A stretch of DNA of 64,000 nucleotides from Leptospira abararensis (GCF_016918735.1 NZ_JAFFPR010000047.1:62001-126000); one strand, 5' to 3'; numbered from the stretch's first letter, positions 10,701-19,939 are shown. Notes: generated by a model not told the origin, from the letters alone. Made by a program: numbers and translations.

Positions 10701-11383
10701 TCCAACTTCACGTGGTTGTACACGTGGGGTTGGAATTCTTTTTTCCCATACTTCAATTTAGCAATTTCAAACAACTTAGACTTGGTGTAGGGAAGGTCTG
10801 ACTCCCAAGCAATTCCAAAGTTAGCTTCCGTGTAGCCTGATTCATACTGTAACGGGTACAGAGAATTCCCATCATAATAATACAATAATCGGTGATTTAT
10901 CGAGCGTATGTTAGGTGATCTGGTAGAAGAACAAGGGAAGTATTTCAACCAATCTTTGTTATTCGGGGTGGCTTTGTTTTTTTCATCAGATTTACATTCT
11001 AATTCATTGATAGAATTGGTTTGCAATAAAACCCAGTCCCCTGACTTTTCAAAAGTCCCTAATCCTTCCTTATAATGGAATTCAGAATGATCTTCATAAA
11101 CTTTCCATTCGCTCCAGATTTTTGTGAATTTGGCGTTGGATTGTAAATGGATTTCTTCTTTCCAATATAGCTGAAATTGTTTGGATCCAAAGGCTGATTT
11201 TTTTTCCGCCGGTCGTGAATAAGTTCCAAGTAAAATTTTGTGATCTCTAAAGGTATTAGGAGGAAGGGAACGGATCCATTCCATCTTGGGAGTGCATTGC
11301 AGATTTAAGAGTACAATTGCGGAAAGAATGATATAGATTCTTTCCGGCCCTTTCCCTTTGTCTCTACTTTTAAGGAGAGACAA
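10697..11383 (-). CDS. Putative lipoprotein downstream of MBOAT gene
   Basis: About 228 residues. A hydrophobic stretch IYIILSAIVLLNLQC resembles a spirochaetal lipobox, so the mature protein would begin at that Cys. I chose TTG at 11383, one base after the MBOAT stop (TAA-A-TTG), as a re-initiation start. In-frame GTG at 11416 and TTG at 11434 would overlap the MBOAT gene, and none has a good ribosome site. No known domain was recognised. The tandem arrangement suggests co-expression with the membrane O-acyltransferase and perhaps a shared envelope-modification role (inference). Confidence 0.65.
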   Translation of the reverse strand: MSLLKSRDKGKGPERIYIILSAIVLLNLQCTPKMEWIRSLPPNTFRDHKILLGTYSRPAEKKSAFGSKQFQLYWKEEIHLQSNAKFTKIWSEWKVYEDHSEFHYKEGLGTFEKSGDWVLLQTNSINELECKSDEKNKATPNNKDWLKYFPCSSTRSPNIRSINHRLLYYYDGNSLYPLQYESGYTEANFGIAWESDLPYTKSKLFEIAKLKYGKKEFQPHVYNHVKLD

Positions 11384-11384
11384 T

Positions 11385-12812
11385 TTAGAATTGGAAGTAG
11401 ATAAAATCTTGTCCACCGTCGCCAAAGATTCCAAGTAATAATAAAATCACTACTGATAGAAAGGGAAGGAGGATATTTTGGTAAGGTTTTAGCTTTTCGT
11501 ATACAAAGTTCGAATATTGGAACCAGTTGAACATGAGTCCGAGTGCAATGAAGGTGGGAAGTTCATCAACCCGGCTTAATGTTTCACCGGTATTACGGAA
11601 TGTTAAAACACCTTTAAAGATCTCAAAAGCCACACTCATCGATTCTTCACCTCTCGCTGCTGCTCGGAAAAAAACACCAGAAAAGGTAAATACGATAAAG
11701 ATCACTATGGTTCGTATGATTCCCACAAAGGGAATCGTGTCAGGAAGGAATTTCTTTTTCCCGCGACCTAAGTAGAGAGACCTTTCCACCCATATCAGAG
11801 CACCTAAATAAGCTCCCCAAAACACAAAGGCCCAGTTGGCTCCGTGCCAAAGTCCCCCAAGGCACATAGTAATGAAAGAGTTCACATTGGAACGAAAGAT
11901 ACTGCCCTTACTACCCCCGAGAGGGATATAGATATAGTCGCGTAACCAAGAAGAAAGTGTGATATGCCACCTAGACCACAGTTCCCGAAATGATTGGGAA
12001 AAAAATGGTCCCTGGAAGTTTTCGGGAATTTCATACCCAAGTAAATTGGCTGATCCACGTGCCATATCAGTGTATCCAGAAAAGTCGCAATACACTTGTA
12101 TGGCGAAGGCAAGAACGCTGAAAAATATGGAAAAACTATCAAATTTTGCAGGATCCATAAAGATCGGGGAAATGATGGGTGCGATGTTTTCTGCAATGAT
12201 CACTTTCTTAAAAAGACCACCGATAATCAAAAATAGACCTTTTTTCATTCGGTCTGCATCGATTGTGGGATGGTCTAGTTGCGGAAGGAAATCTTGGGAG
12301 CGCATGATGGGACCCGCAATCAATTGTGGGAAAAAAAGTATGAATAAAAAATAATCCACGGTGGACATTCTTTTTTCAATGATTCCTCTATGGATGTCTA
12401 CTTGCACCGCAATGATTTGGAAGGTGTAAAAACTAATGGCCAATGGTAAAAAGATACTCCATGATCCAGAAATCTCTTTAAAAGCTGGGTAACCAGTGAG
12501 TGAAAATAGAGAACCGGTGATGAAGTAAAAATATTTGAAAAAACCTAAATTGATTAGGTTTAATGCTACGATGGCAAATAGTAAATGGCTGTATTTTTCC
12601 CCTTTATCTTTTTTGCGAAAGATCCATTCGCTAAATCCATAGTTGACAAGAATTACGGTTAGGAAGTGGAACAAAAACGGAAAACTAAAATACGCATAGA
12701 AAATTAAGGAAGATATAACCAGTAATGGTTTTCTTCCTTTTTGTGGAATATTCCAGTAAATTAAATATGTAAACGCAAAAAGTAGTAAATAGGGAATAGA
12801 ATTAAATAACAT
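11385..12812 (-). CDS. MBOAT family membrane O-acyltransferase (AlgI-like)
   Basis: The 475-residue polytopic protein has about ten or more hydrophobic helices. It carries AlgI/DltB signatures: LPLAISFYTFQIIAVQVDIHRG, FPQLIAGPIMR, CDFSGYTDMARG, LWSRWHITLSSWLRDYIYIPLGG and the invariant-His motif CLGGLWHGANWAFVFWG. Such proteins move acyl groups across the membrane onto extracytoplasmic polysaccharide or other polymers. Only a small lipoprotein follows it; no SGNH/AlgJ-type partner is adjacent. The acceptor polymer is unknown. Confidence 0.92.
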   Translation of the reverse strand: MLFNSIPYLLLFAFTYLIYWNIPQKGRKPLLVISSLIFYAYFSFPFLFHFLTVILVNYGFSEWIFRKKDKGEKYSHLLFAIVALNLINLGFFKYFYFITGSLFSLTGYPAFKEISGSWSIFLPLAISFYTFQIIAVQVDIHRGIIEKRMSTVDYFLFILFFPQLIAGPIMRSQDFLPQLDHPTIDADRMKKGLFLIIGGLFKKVIIAENIAPIISPIFMDPAKFDSFSIFFSVLAFAIQVYCDFSGYTDMARGSANLLGYEIPENFQGPFFSQSFRELWSRWHITLSSWLRDYIYIPLGGSKGSIFRSNVNSFITMCLGGLWHGANWAFVFWGAYLGALIWVERSLYLGRGKKKFLPDTIPFVGIIRTIVIFIVFTFSGVFFRAAARGEESMSVAFEIFKGVLTFRNTGETLSRVDELPTFIALGLMFNWFQYSNFVYEKLKPYQNILLPFLSVVILLLLGIFGDGGQDFIYFQF

Positions 12813-12832
12813 TGATTAGGTGGCCTTAAAAA

Positions 12833-13831
12833 TTATAGATCCCAAAGATAAAGAAATTTAGCGTTGGTCCCTGTTCCTAAGATTTTATCAGCAATTCCTA
12901 AAGAAAAAGGATTTTTATTACCTTCTGTCGCTTGGTAGATATTTTCCACTCGACCTTTCCCTCTTTGGTAAGTGATCACTCGAGGATTTCCAGCGCGATT
13001 CCCTTGGAATTTTGGATGTTGCATGATTTGGTAAACAAAGTCATCAAAGTAGCCAATGAAATCAATCATCCCTTCTTTTTTAGCTTGTTCCGCAGTGAAG
13101 ATTCTTCCGTCACAAATTTCTTTGAGGCGAGTCTCTCCTACATTGGGTCTTCCTTTTTTAACGATCTCAAAAAAACGACCATACAAACTATCAATGATGG
13201 ATTGAAGGATTTTTCTTTGTTCTGGAGTCATCTCTGTTGTAGGAGAACCAAGAGCTTTGTTTGGGCCAGAAGTAAAGGATTGATCTTTTACTCCGATTTT
13301 ATCCAAACCTTCTTTTACATTGATCCCAGACATAATGACACCGACAGATCCTGTAACAGTTGTTGGGTGAGCACCAATGGCATCTGTTGCCATTGCGATA
13401 TAGTATGCTCCACTTGCTGCCGTATCCATAAATCCAGCAAATACAGGAATGGACTTTCTGTTCTTAAATTTGAGAACTTCTTGGTAGATAATGTCACTGG
13501 CTGTTACCGTTCCGCCGGGTGAGTTGATCTTTAAAATCACCGCTTTTACATCGGGATCTCGCTCTGCATATTTTAAGGATTCTTTGATCCGAGCAACCAT
13601 CGATTCCGTGGAAGTACCAAAAAAGGATTCTTTAGATTCATCAGAAATCATTCCTTCGATGGAGATGATGACGATTTTTTCTTGATCCTTTCCGGCAATG
13701 AGTTTCTCTTCGAAATCAGCCTTGCCACTTTGTGGTAATAAGTTAAGACTGTTCCCAATGACACAAGATTCGGTAAAAAGAACCGAAAGAAGAACGATAC
13801 AAATGAAAAGAAAAAGCTTTCTTGAAGGCAT
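12833..13831 (-). CDS. sppA: Signal peptide peptidase SppA, lipoprotein form (S49)
   Basis: About 332 residues, the short single-domain S49 class that degrades released signal peptides or acts in envelope proteolysis. The ATG at 13831 has AAAGG five bases upstream and yields MPSRKLFLFICIVLLSVLF, then a lipobox-like FTESC, so membrane anchoring would be by lipid instead of the usual transmembrane helix. The catalytic serine is in DTAASGAYYIAM, the general-base lysine in GPNKALGSPTTEM, and the core strand motif is ILKINSPGGTVTASD. Longer upstream starts would overlap the divergent mutarotase gene. Confidence 0.9.
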   Translation of the reverse strand: MPSRKLFLFICIVLLSVLFTESCVIGNSLNLLPQSGKADFEEKLIAGKDQEKIVIISIEGMISDESKESFFGTSTESMVARIKESLKYAERDPDVKAVILKINSPGGTVTASDIIYQEVLKFKNRKSIPVFAGFMDTAASGAYYIAMATDAIGAHPTTVTGSVGVIMSGINVKEGLDKIGVKDQSFTSGPNKALGSPTTEMTPEQRKILQSIIDSLYGRFFEIVKKGRPNVGETRLKEICDGRIFTAEQAKKEGMIDFIGYFDDFVYQIMQHPKFQGNRAGNPRVITYQRGKGRVENIYQATEGNKNPFSLGIADKILGTGTNAKFLYLWDL

Positions 13832-13886
13832 ACAAACCTTTCTAAGATCGCAAACTGTGACTTCAATCATTTTTGGGAGATAAATC

Positions 13887-14783
13887 TTGTACCAACTGAA
13901 AACAAAACAGTCTTGTTTTGAAACCCACCCCACGGGTGGTGGCCAATGGCTCGGTTTGCATCTTCTATCGCCAGTGGATGGAAAGTCAGTTTCTGTCGTT
14001 TCCGGGCATAAGGCTCCCGATCCTTTTTTTGCTTCTGGGTCTTTTCTTATGTTTCCCTGGGTCAACCGTCTGGAACCCAACCCTTGGGCCAGAGAACCGT
14101 TCTATCCAAGTACCCATTGGCTTACCGATGGGAATGGAATTCCCCTACATGGCCTCTACCATAACCTTCCCAGGCATTTAATAAAAGAAGAGGTTGGTGA
14201 AAACGAGTCTTATGCAGAATTCGAAATGGAAATCCCATCCATTTGGAAAGGCACTCTTCTTTCCCAAATCCAGGTGAAAGAATGTTACCAACTTTATCCA
14301 TCAGAGTTAAAAATCATTTATCGTTTGACCAACGAATCAGATTCAGAATTTCCCTTTGCGCTCGGAATCCATCCTTACTTTCGTTGGAATGAAGATGAAT
14401 CCATTGATGATCTTTTTTTATTTGGCTCTGGATTTCACCAAGTGAAGTTAGGGGACTATTTATTGCCAGAAAGGATACAGAAGGAGGTGGTCGTTCTTAA
14501 CTCTGAAGAAACTTTGATGGGAAAGAATTTGGATGATCTTTACTCGGCCATCCATGGACAAAATTCCTATATTGGGCTTTTCTCAATGAATAAAAAAGAA
14601 AAACTCATCATCCAAGGTGGTGAATTTTATCAAGTCTATACTCCACAAGATCGAAGATCTATAGCGATTGAACCTATGACGGGAACTGGGAATTTTTTAC
14701 ATTTCCCTGGTGGTAATCCTAAAACCATAGCACCGAAGACAGAAAAACAGATAGAATTTTCGATTCGATTGGATCGTTTTTAA
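13887..14783 (+). CDS. Aldose 1-epimerase (mutarotase-like) family protein
   Basis: The 298-residue protein matches the galactose-mutarotase beta-sandwich fold: FLMFPWVNRLEPNPW near the N-terminus, PLHGLYHNLPRH, FPFALGIHPYFRWNED carrying the conserved His, and VYTPQDRRSIAIEPMTGTGNFLHFPGG at the end. The expected reaction is interconversion of sugar anomers, but many relatives act on other hexoses or hexose phosphates. The start codon is TTG at 13887, supported by GGGAGA at 13875-13880 six bases upstream. It is divergent from sppA, and the start region lies 55 bases from the sppA ATG. Confidence 0.82.
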   Translation: MYQLKTKQSCFETHPTGGGQWLGLHLLSPVDGKSVSVVSGHKAPDPFFASGSFLMFPWVNRLEPNPWAREPFYPSTHWLTDGNGIPLHGLYHNLPRHLIKEEVGENESYAEFEMEIPSIWKGTLLSQIQVKECYQLYPSELKIIYRLTNESDSEFPFALGIHPYFRWNEDESIDDLFLFGSGFHQVKLGDYLLPERIQKEVVVLNSEETLMGKNLDDLYSAIHGQNSYIGLFSMNKKEKLIIQGGEFYQVYTPQDRRSIAIEPMTGTGNFLHFPGGNPKTIAPKTEKQIEFSIRLDRF

Positions 14784-14840
14784 AAAATTAGAATCTCTTT
14801 ATCGAACAAACTGTCTAACACGAGAGAGGTTAGTTCAACA

Positions 14841-15050
14841 ATGTCAGATGCACTAGTGAATACATGCAAACAAATCAGTAAAAATCTATTAGAGATCAAA
14901 TACTTCGCTGAAAAGAAAAACACTAGCCGAACCTCTGTTTACCGAGCATTACAAGATAAAAAAATCAATGAGGTCGTCATTGGTAAAAACTCTCGTTTTA
15001 TCATCTTGGATGATTTGGCGAAGAAGTGGAAACCGGGTAGACAGTCCTAA
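14841..15050 (+). CDS. Small HTH (excisionase-like) DNA-binding protein
   Basis: The 69-residue protein starts with ATG at 14841, preceded by GAGAGG. Residues 17-60 fit the HTH_17/excisionase-type winged helix: a helix (LEIKYFAEKKNT), the recognition helix (SRTSVYRALQDKK), then a short wing with VVIGKNSRFI. This pattern usually binds DNA. There is no integrase or plasmid gene nearby, so a chromosomal regulatory role is more likely than excision. Its last 50 bases overlap the convergent gene at 15001, so antisense effects are possible. Confidence 0.65.
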   Translation: MSDALVNTCKQISKNLLEIKYFAEKKNTSRTSVYRALQDKKINEVVIGKNSRFIILDDLAKKWKPGRQS

Positions 15051-15849
15051 ATTCTAATTCCTTTCCTGAAAGATTTTTTTCTTTCCATTGGAGTGGGTTT
15101 GTTGCCCGCTGGAAGTTCCAGATTTCTTCTGGAACTTGGTTCCGTATGGAATCTGGTAGGATCGATGAGAATCCCCAGTATGGTAACAGGTATTCGTCGC
15201 TCTTTTTTTCGAGTATGTATCCTAGGAAACGATAAAAAACCCTACCTAAACTTTCATCATTATGTTTGTCTCTGGTTTTGATATACACTTCTGCAAATTT
15301 CGGAAAGGGTGATTTAAATTCTTTTTTAGTCAATCGGTAGTGGATGGCTTTTAGATACCCTGTTCGGAAGTAGAGTTTCTTTTCGCCATCAAAAGAAAGA
15401 GGAATGGCATTCGAAAAGAAATCCTGTTCTAAATCTAAATCCATTCTTAGCTTAGTGAATCCTAAATCTAGCCAAATTAGGGAAAGGGGAGTGGTCCAAA
15501 AGCGGTTCCAAACTTGAGAAAATGTGTTTGGTTTGTTTTTTGTATCTTTTGAAAAAACTTGATCCCGCAATATTTTCGTTAGTTGGTTTGTTTGTTTTCG
15601 AGAATACCATGTCGGTAAGATCCAATCACTTAAACTTTGCCAAAACCGCAGTGTTAGAATTAAATCTAGATTCATTCTAGCTTTACCCAAAGGCAAAGTT
15701 TCTGTTTTCCAATCCATAACCACGGCCGGACGAAAGAAAGGAAATCCCAGCACTTCCCAATCTAAACAAATTTGTTTCAAATCGGTCTCAGGCATTGGGA
15801 GATGTTCTAAAGAAATAGAGACGGGGAGTGTTTTTTGGAATTTCCGCAT
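15001..15849 (-). CDS. Hypothetical protein
   Basis: A 282-residue cytoplasmic-looking protein with no signal peptide or clear membrane helix, rich in Trp and Phe (DWKTETLPLGKARMNLDL, WNRFWTTPLSLIWLDLGF). No family was recognised. The ATG at 15849 is 35 bases from the divergent LOG gene. The 3' end overlaps the small HTH gene. The long open frame with ordinary codon use supports a real gene; the role is unknown. Confidence 0.7.
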   Translation of the reverse strand: MRKFQKTLPVSISLEHLPMPETDLKQICLDWEVLGFPFFRPAVVMDWKTETLPLGKARMNLDLILTLRFWQSLSDWILPTWYSRKQTNQLTKILRDQVFSKDTKNKPNTFSQVWNRFWTTPLSLIWLDLGFTKLRMDLDLEQDFFSNAIPLSFDGEKKLYFRTGYLKAIHYRLTKKEFKSPFPKFAEVYIKTRDKHNDESLGRVFYRFLGYILEKKSDEYLLPYWGFSSILPDSIRNQVPEEIWNFQRATNPLQWKEKNLSGKELEFRTVYPVSTSSPNHPR

Positions 15850-15883
15850 TTTTTATACCATTCGGTCGATCTATGATAACAAG

Positions 15884-16648
15884 ATGAATGATTTAGCCTT
15901 TGAGAATCAAAGTTTTTTATGGGGGAATGAAGCCGGTCCCATTCGTATCCTTTCCGAATACCTTCACCCTAAATCGGAATTCCAGACCCATGGAATCACA
16001 GATACCATTGTGGTCTTCGGATCTGCAAGAATTCCCTCACCCGAATCACCCAAACAGAATCCAACTTCCCCTCTCGAATCTTTAGGTCATTACTATCAGG
16101 AGGCATCTGAGTTTTCAAGATTGATTTCCGAGTGGGCTTTTACTTTGAAACAAGAAAATCCTTCTAGAAATTTGAATATTTGCACCGGGGGGGGCCCGGG
16201 AATTATGGAAGCTGGAAACCGTGGTGCTAGAGAAGCCGGGTCCAAATCAGTAGCTCTCAATATTGTTCTCCCTCACGAACAACATGTAAATCCTTATGTG
16301 GATCCAGAGCTGACTTTCGAGTTTCATTATTTCTTTATGAGAAAACTTTGGTTTATGAAAACTTGTCGGGGGATGGTTGCCTTTCCTGGTGGGTTTGGAA
16401 CCTTCGATGAACTCTTTGAAACCTTAACTCTTGTCCAGACGGGAAAAAAATCCAAAATTCCCATCCTATTGTATGGGACAGAATTTTGGACCCAAGTGAT
16501 CAATTTCAAAAAACTAGCCGAGATGCGCCTGATTTCAGAAGAGGACTTACAATTGTTTGGATTTGCCGACACACCTGTGGACGCCCTTCGATTCTTTCAG
16601 GAAAAGATTCGTTTCGAATTGACCCATTCTGAGGGTACAAAAACATAG
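15884..16648 (+). CDS. LOG family protein
   Basis: The 254-residue protein has both LOG signatures, GGGPGIMEAGNRGAREAG and PGGFGTFDELFETLTLVQTGK, on a Rossmann-like fold. Family members hydrolyse nucleoside 5'-monophosphates to free base and ribose 5-phosphate (cytokinin-activating type in plants); many bacterial ones are still labelled lysine decarboxylase by old annotation. It has an N-terminal extension of about 50 residues. rpmB follows after 18 bases, so co-transcription is likely. Confidence 0.88.
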   Translation: MNDLAFENQSFLWGNEAGPIRILSEYLHPKSEFQTHGITDTIVVFGSARIPSPESPKQNPTSPLESLGHYYQEASEFSRLISEWAFTLKQENPSRNLNICTGGGPGIMEAGNRGAREAGSKSVALNIVLPHEQHVNPYVDPELTFEFHYFFMRKLWFMKTCRGMVAFPGGFGTFDELFETLTLVQTGKKSKIPILLYGTEFWTQVINFKKLAEMRLISEEDLQLFGFADTPVDALRFFQEKIRFELTHSEGTKT

Positions 16649-16666
16649 CGAAACAAGGTAATAATT

Positions 16667-16957
16667 ATGGCTAGAACATGTGTAGTAACCGGAAAAGGAA
16701 CAACGGCAGGGAACAACGTAGCCCATTCTCATAAAAAGAATCGCCGTATCTGGAAGGTGAATGTAATCACAAAAAAAATCTTTTTGGAAGACGAGAACCG
16801 TTGGGTTCGCGTTAAGATTTCTACACGTGCTTTGCGAACTCTTCGTAAAAAAGGTTTGAAAGTGGCAATTAAAGACCACGGTGGCGATATCTCTGCCATC
16901 ACTCCTAAAAAATACGCTGGAATCACTCCAAAAGCACAACCAACACCAGCAGCTTAA
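16667..16957 (+). CDS. rpmB: 50S ribosomal protein L28
   Basis: The 96-residue protein begins [21 protein letters not shown], the standard L28 N-terminus with CxxTGK, followed by NRRIWKVNV and [17 protein letters not shown]. The C-terminus is extended and Ala/Pro/Thr rich (KAQPTPAA). The spacing of AAGGTAATAATT before the ATG is good. It lies between the LOG gene and nth in the same direction. Confidence 0.97.
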   Translation: MARTCVVTGKGTTAGNNVAHSHKKNRRIWKVNVITKKIFLEDENRWVRVKISTRALRTLRKKGLKVAIKDHGGDISAITPKKYAGITPKAQPTPAA

Positions 16958-16978
16958 TTTTTTTAGTTTGCTTGTGGA

Positions 16979-17623
16979 TTGAAACGATCCAAAAAAACAC
17001 CCAATATTATCACCGAAGTCTACCGTCTCCTAGAGGCGGAGTTCGGTGAAGTAGAAACTCCCCTTCATTTTTCCAAACCTTATGAATTGGCCATTGCGGT
17101 CATTCTCAGTGCCCAGTGTACGGACGAACGTGTGAATACTGTCACACCTGAACTCTTTCGTACCTTCCCCACACTCGAATCTTTTGCTAATGCACCACTT
17201 GCAGCCATAGAGAAAAAAATCTTCTCCACAGGATTTTATAAAAACAAAGCCAAAAGCATCCAAGGTTTTGCGCGTATGGTTTTGAATGAGTATGGCGGAA
17301 TCATTCCCAATACAATGGAGGAGGCCATCAAACTCCCTGGGTTTGGAAGAAAAACTGCAAACGTAGTGCTTGCCGAAATTTATGGAGTGGTGGAAGGGTT
17401 CGTAGTCGACACCCATGTGAAACGTTTGACCAAACGATTGGGTTTTACCCAAAAAACGGACCCCGTACAAATTGAACGGGAGATGCTGAAAATCACTCCT
17501 AAGGAGATTTGCCGAAACCTATCTCTGTACCTAATATTTCTCGGTCGTAAGAACTGCCAGGCACGCCGGACATTTTGTTCGACTTGTCCTCTTTCTTCCC
17601 TATGTCCTTCGTTTTCGGAGTAG
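16979..17623 (+). CDS. nth: Endonuclease III, DNA glycosylase/AP lyase
   Basis: The 214-residue enzyme removes oxidised pyrimidines and cleaves the AP site. The HhH-GPD motif reads LPGFGRKTANVVLAEIYG with the catalytic lysine at about residue 125, and the catalytic Asp is in VVDTHVKR (about 144). The C-terminal [4Fe-4S] motif is intact as C-x6-C-x2-C-x5-C (NCQARRTFCSTCPLSSLC). The start codon is TTG at 16979, chosen because no in-frame ATG precedes the conserved region. The last 125 bases overlap a convergent gene. Confidence 0.95.
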   Translation: MKRSKKTPNIITEVYRLLEAEFGEVETPLHFSKPYELAIAVILSAQCTDERVNTVTPELFRTFPTLESFANAPLAAIEKKIFSTGFYKNKAKSIQGFARMVLNEYGGIIPNTMEEAIKLPGFGRKTANVVLAEIYGVVEGFVVDTHVKRLTKRLGFTQKTDPVQIEREMLKITPKEICRNLSLYLIFLGRKNCQARRTFCSTCPLSSLCPSFSE

Positions 17624-18341
17624 GTTTGTCTAGCCCATCTTCGGATTCTGATTCCTTTCTTTGTTTCCAAGAACGATTCCGATCGGTTAAGTTAATCGAT
17701 TCTAATTTATAATCCAATCGAATCAAATTTCGTTTTCGAAAGAATAAGTTTAAAGTTCCAAGCCTTCCATAATCTTTAGGACATTCGATTTGGTGGACAT
17801 TAGATAGGTACCGAAACCGTGCTTGCGCGTTTCCTTCCACAAGAAGGAAAAGGGGAAGCTCCGGGTGGTTTTGCCAAGGAAGGAGGGGAATTTTTGTTTC
17901 CTCGTCGGCCCCAACGTAAACAATCCAACCATCATAATCCTCAATATTTTTGACATCGATCATTTCTTGGATAGAGCCTAAACCAAGTTTAACGGGGCCA
18001 TGATTCATCTCTTTTGGTTTTCCCAGTGTAAATCCATCGAAGGGAAATTCTAAGGGTTTGTCTTTGGGTTGAAAAGGGTACAACATGTATCCTTTCCCTC
18101 GTTTTAAATCCAAATCCATCTTTTCTCGTTCGACAAATCCAAGGAGAGCACTGAGGCCCCCACGACCTTCCTCATCCATTCTTGTGAAGAGTTCCTTTCC
18201 ACAATGGAAAAAAATTCGTAAGGGTCGGTCTTCCAAACTGGGGTGGGCACTCAGGTTTGCGGTGAGTGTGGTAAGAATAAAAATTCCGAATGTAACGAAG
18301 GATACGGGGAATCTACCAAGAAAAGAAAGACGGATATTCAT
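17499..18341 (-). CDS. Hypothetical exported protein overlapping nth
   Basis: The 280-residue protein begins MNIRLSFLGRFPVSFVTFGIFILTTLTANLSA, a signal peptide with an AxA-like cleavage site. The mature part starts HPSLEDRPLRIFFHCGKELFTRMD, and a low-complexity charged tail (about residues 235-265, KPTPKTKDIGKKEDKSNK) follows a folded-looking core. No family was recognised. Its last 41 codons are antisense to the nth iron-sulphur coding region, an unusually long 3' overlap. The end of the protein is disordered, so an extended stop is plausible. Confidence 0.65.
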   Translation of the reverse strand: MNIRLSFLGRFPVSFVTFGIFILTTLTANLSAHPSLEDRPLRIFFHCGKELFTRMDEEGRGGLSALLGFVEREKMDLDLKRGKGYMLYPFQPKDKPLEFPFDGFTLGKPKEMNHGPVKLGLGSIQEMIDVKNIEDYDGWIVYVGADEETKIPLLPWQNHPELPLFLLVEGNAQARFRYLSNVHQIECPKDYGRLGTLNLFFRKRNLIRLDYKLESINLTDRNRSWKQRKESESEDGLDKPTPKTKDIGKKEDKSNKMSGVPGSSYDREILGTEIGFGKSP

Positions 18342-18434
18342 AAATTAAGACCTTGGTTCTAAGAACGGAAGAAATCGAATCAGAATGAACCAAAAAACCT
18401 TTTCTCTGTCTAATCTATGGGCAGAAAGGATGCC

Positions 18435-19343
18435 ATGAACTTCTTTAAAAACCTAATTCTCTACGCTAAAATGGTAAAATTTTCCCACACACTCTTTGCC
18501 TTGCCCTTCGCTGGGATCAGTTTCCTCCTCGCCTATTTGGAATCCACTTTGGATACGGGAGACTTACTTCGAATTGCGGCCCTAGTGCTAGTTTGTATGG
18601 TGAGTGCTCGCAGTGCCGCCATGGGGTTCAATCGTTATGTGGATTCAGAAATTGATGAAAAGAACCCACGCACCCAAAACCGAGAAATTCCTTCTGGAAA
18701 AATTTCTAAACTCTCAGCCCTTCTTTTTATTGGTTTGTCCTCCTTCATTTTTATCTTTGCGAGTTTCTTTGTAAACAAACTGGCTTTTTTACTCTCTTTC
18801 CCAGCTCTCTTTGTTTTATTTCTCTATTCGCTCACGAAACGTTTCACTCTTTTTTGCCATTTGGTTTTGGGATTTGCGATTGCTCTGGCTCCTCTCGGTG
18901 CATGGATTGCCATCACAGAAACGGTTAACTTAGTTCCGATCCTTTTTTCTTTAGGGCTTCTTTTTCATATCTCCGCCTTTGATGTGTTATATGCCATTCA
19001 GGATATGGACTTTGATGTCAAAGAAAATCTTCATAGCATTCCCTCTCGCCTCGGTGAAACCAAATCAAGAGCCATTGCTGTTCTTCTCCATATCCTCTCT
19101 TTTGTATTTTTTATCTTTGCCGGAAGCAGTGCCGGCCTTGGGGTTATGTATTTTCTGATTTTATCCGTGATTGGAGTTTTAGTTTTGTATGAACATAAAA
19201 TCTCTTATCAGTATAAGTCGAAAGACTTACCGATGGTTTTTTACCAAATCAATTCTTGGATCAGTGTCGTTTTGTTCCTTGCGATTCTTTTTGATAAATG
19301 GAATGAATTTTTACTCAAAGTCTCTTCGGGAATTAGTTTCTAA
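18435..19343 (+). CDS. UbiA family prenyltransferase (quinone biosynthesis)
   Basis: The 302-residue membrane protein has about eight helices and both Asp-rich motifs of the family: NRYVDSEID (NxxxDxxxD) and [21 protein letters not shown]. It would attach a polyprenyl chain to an aromatic head group. The order with a following UbiX-like gene is seen in ubiquinone and in futalosine-type menaquinone pathways (MqnP); I cannot decide which from this window. The ATG at 18435 has AGAAAGG upstream, preferred over the ATG at 18417. The stop overlaps the UbiX start (TAATG). Confidence 0.88.
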   Translation: MNFFKNLILYAKMVKFSHTLFALPFAGISFLLAYLESTLDTGDLLRIAALVLVCMVSARSAAMGFNRYVDSEIDEKNPRTQNREIPSGKISKLSALLFIGLSSFIFIFASFFVNKLAFLLSFPALFVLFLYSLTKRFTLFCHLVLGFAIALAPLGAWIAITETVNLVPILFSLGLLFHISAFDVLYAIQDMDFDVKENLHSIPSRLGETKSRAIAVLLHILSFVFFIFAGSSAGLGVMYFLILSVIGVLVLYEHKISYQYKSKDLPMVFYQINSWISVVLFLAILFDKWNEFLLKVSSGISF

Positions 19344-19939
19344 TGAAACTGGTGGTGGGTCTTGCGGGAGCGAGTGGCAGTATTTATGCCGCCAGGTTTC
19401 TTCGTGCTTTGTCTGAAGTAGAGGGCGAAACCTATATCACGGCAAGTCCCGCAGCACTTCGCATTTTTTCCGAAGAGTATGAAACGAAAGTGGAGTCCGC
19501 AGAAGATGTCCTATCTTTTGTGGAAACCAAATGGAAAACCACACCCAAACATAAATTTCACGTACGCAATTTTTTTGATATTGGCTCCGATATTGCCAGC
19601 GGATCCAATCGTTGGGATGCGATGGTTGTAGTTCCTTGTAGTATGAAGACTGTGGCTTCGATGTCCCAAGGCCTTACAGAGAACTTAATTGAAAGAGCTG
19701 CCGATGTTTCGCTGAAAGAAAGAAGGCGGCTCATTGTAGTTCCGAGAGAGACTCCTTACAACCGCATCCATCTGAAAAATCTTTTGGCATTGGACGAGGC
19801 GGGGGCTATCATCCTTCCTGCATCCCCCGGGTTCTACCAAATACCAAAAACTTTGGACGACCTTGGAGATTTTATTGCGGGAAGGATATTTAATCTACTC
19901 GGAATTGATCAAACGCTGTTTCCTAAGTGGTTGGGGTAA
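19343..19939 (+). CDS. ubiX: UbiX family flavin prenyltransferase
   Basis: The 198-residue flavoprotein starts [20 protein letters not shown], the UbiX/Pad1 nucleotide-binding motif, and has [53 protein letters not shown] with the conserved family residues. UbiX makes prenylated FMN, the cofactor of UbiD-type decarboxylases; a ubiD partner is not in this window. The start is coupled to the UbiA gene stop. The C-terminus overlaps the convergent thioesterase by 17 bases. Confidence 0.93.
   Translation: MKLVVGLAGASGSIYAARFLRALSEVEGETYITASPAALRIFSEEYETKVESAEDVLSFVETKWKTTPKHKFHVRNFFDIGSDIASGSNRWDAMVVVPCSMKTVASMSQGLTENLIERAADVSLKERRRLIVVPRETPYNRIHLKNLLALDEAGAIILPASPGFYQIPKTLDDLGDFIAGRIFNLLGIDQTLFPKWLG

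Noticed and set aside
13832..14080. N-terminal extension of SppA to 14080
   Set aside because: It runs through the divergent mutarotase gene and adds a non-signal, Trp/Pro-rich segment; the ATG at 13831 gives a proper signal peptide and ribosome site.
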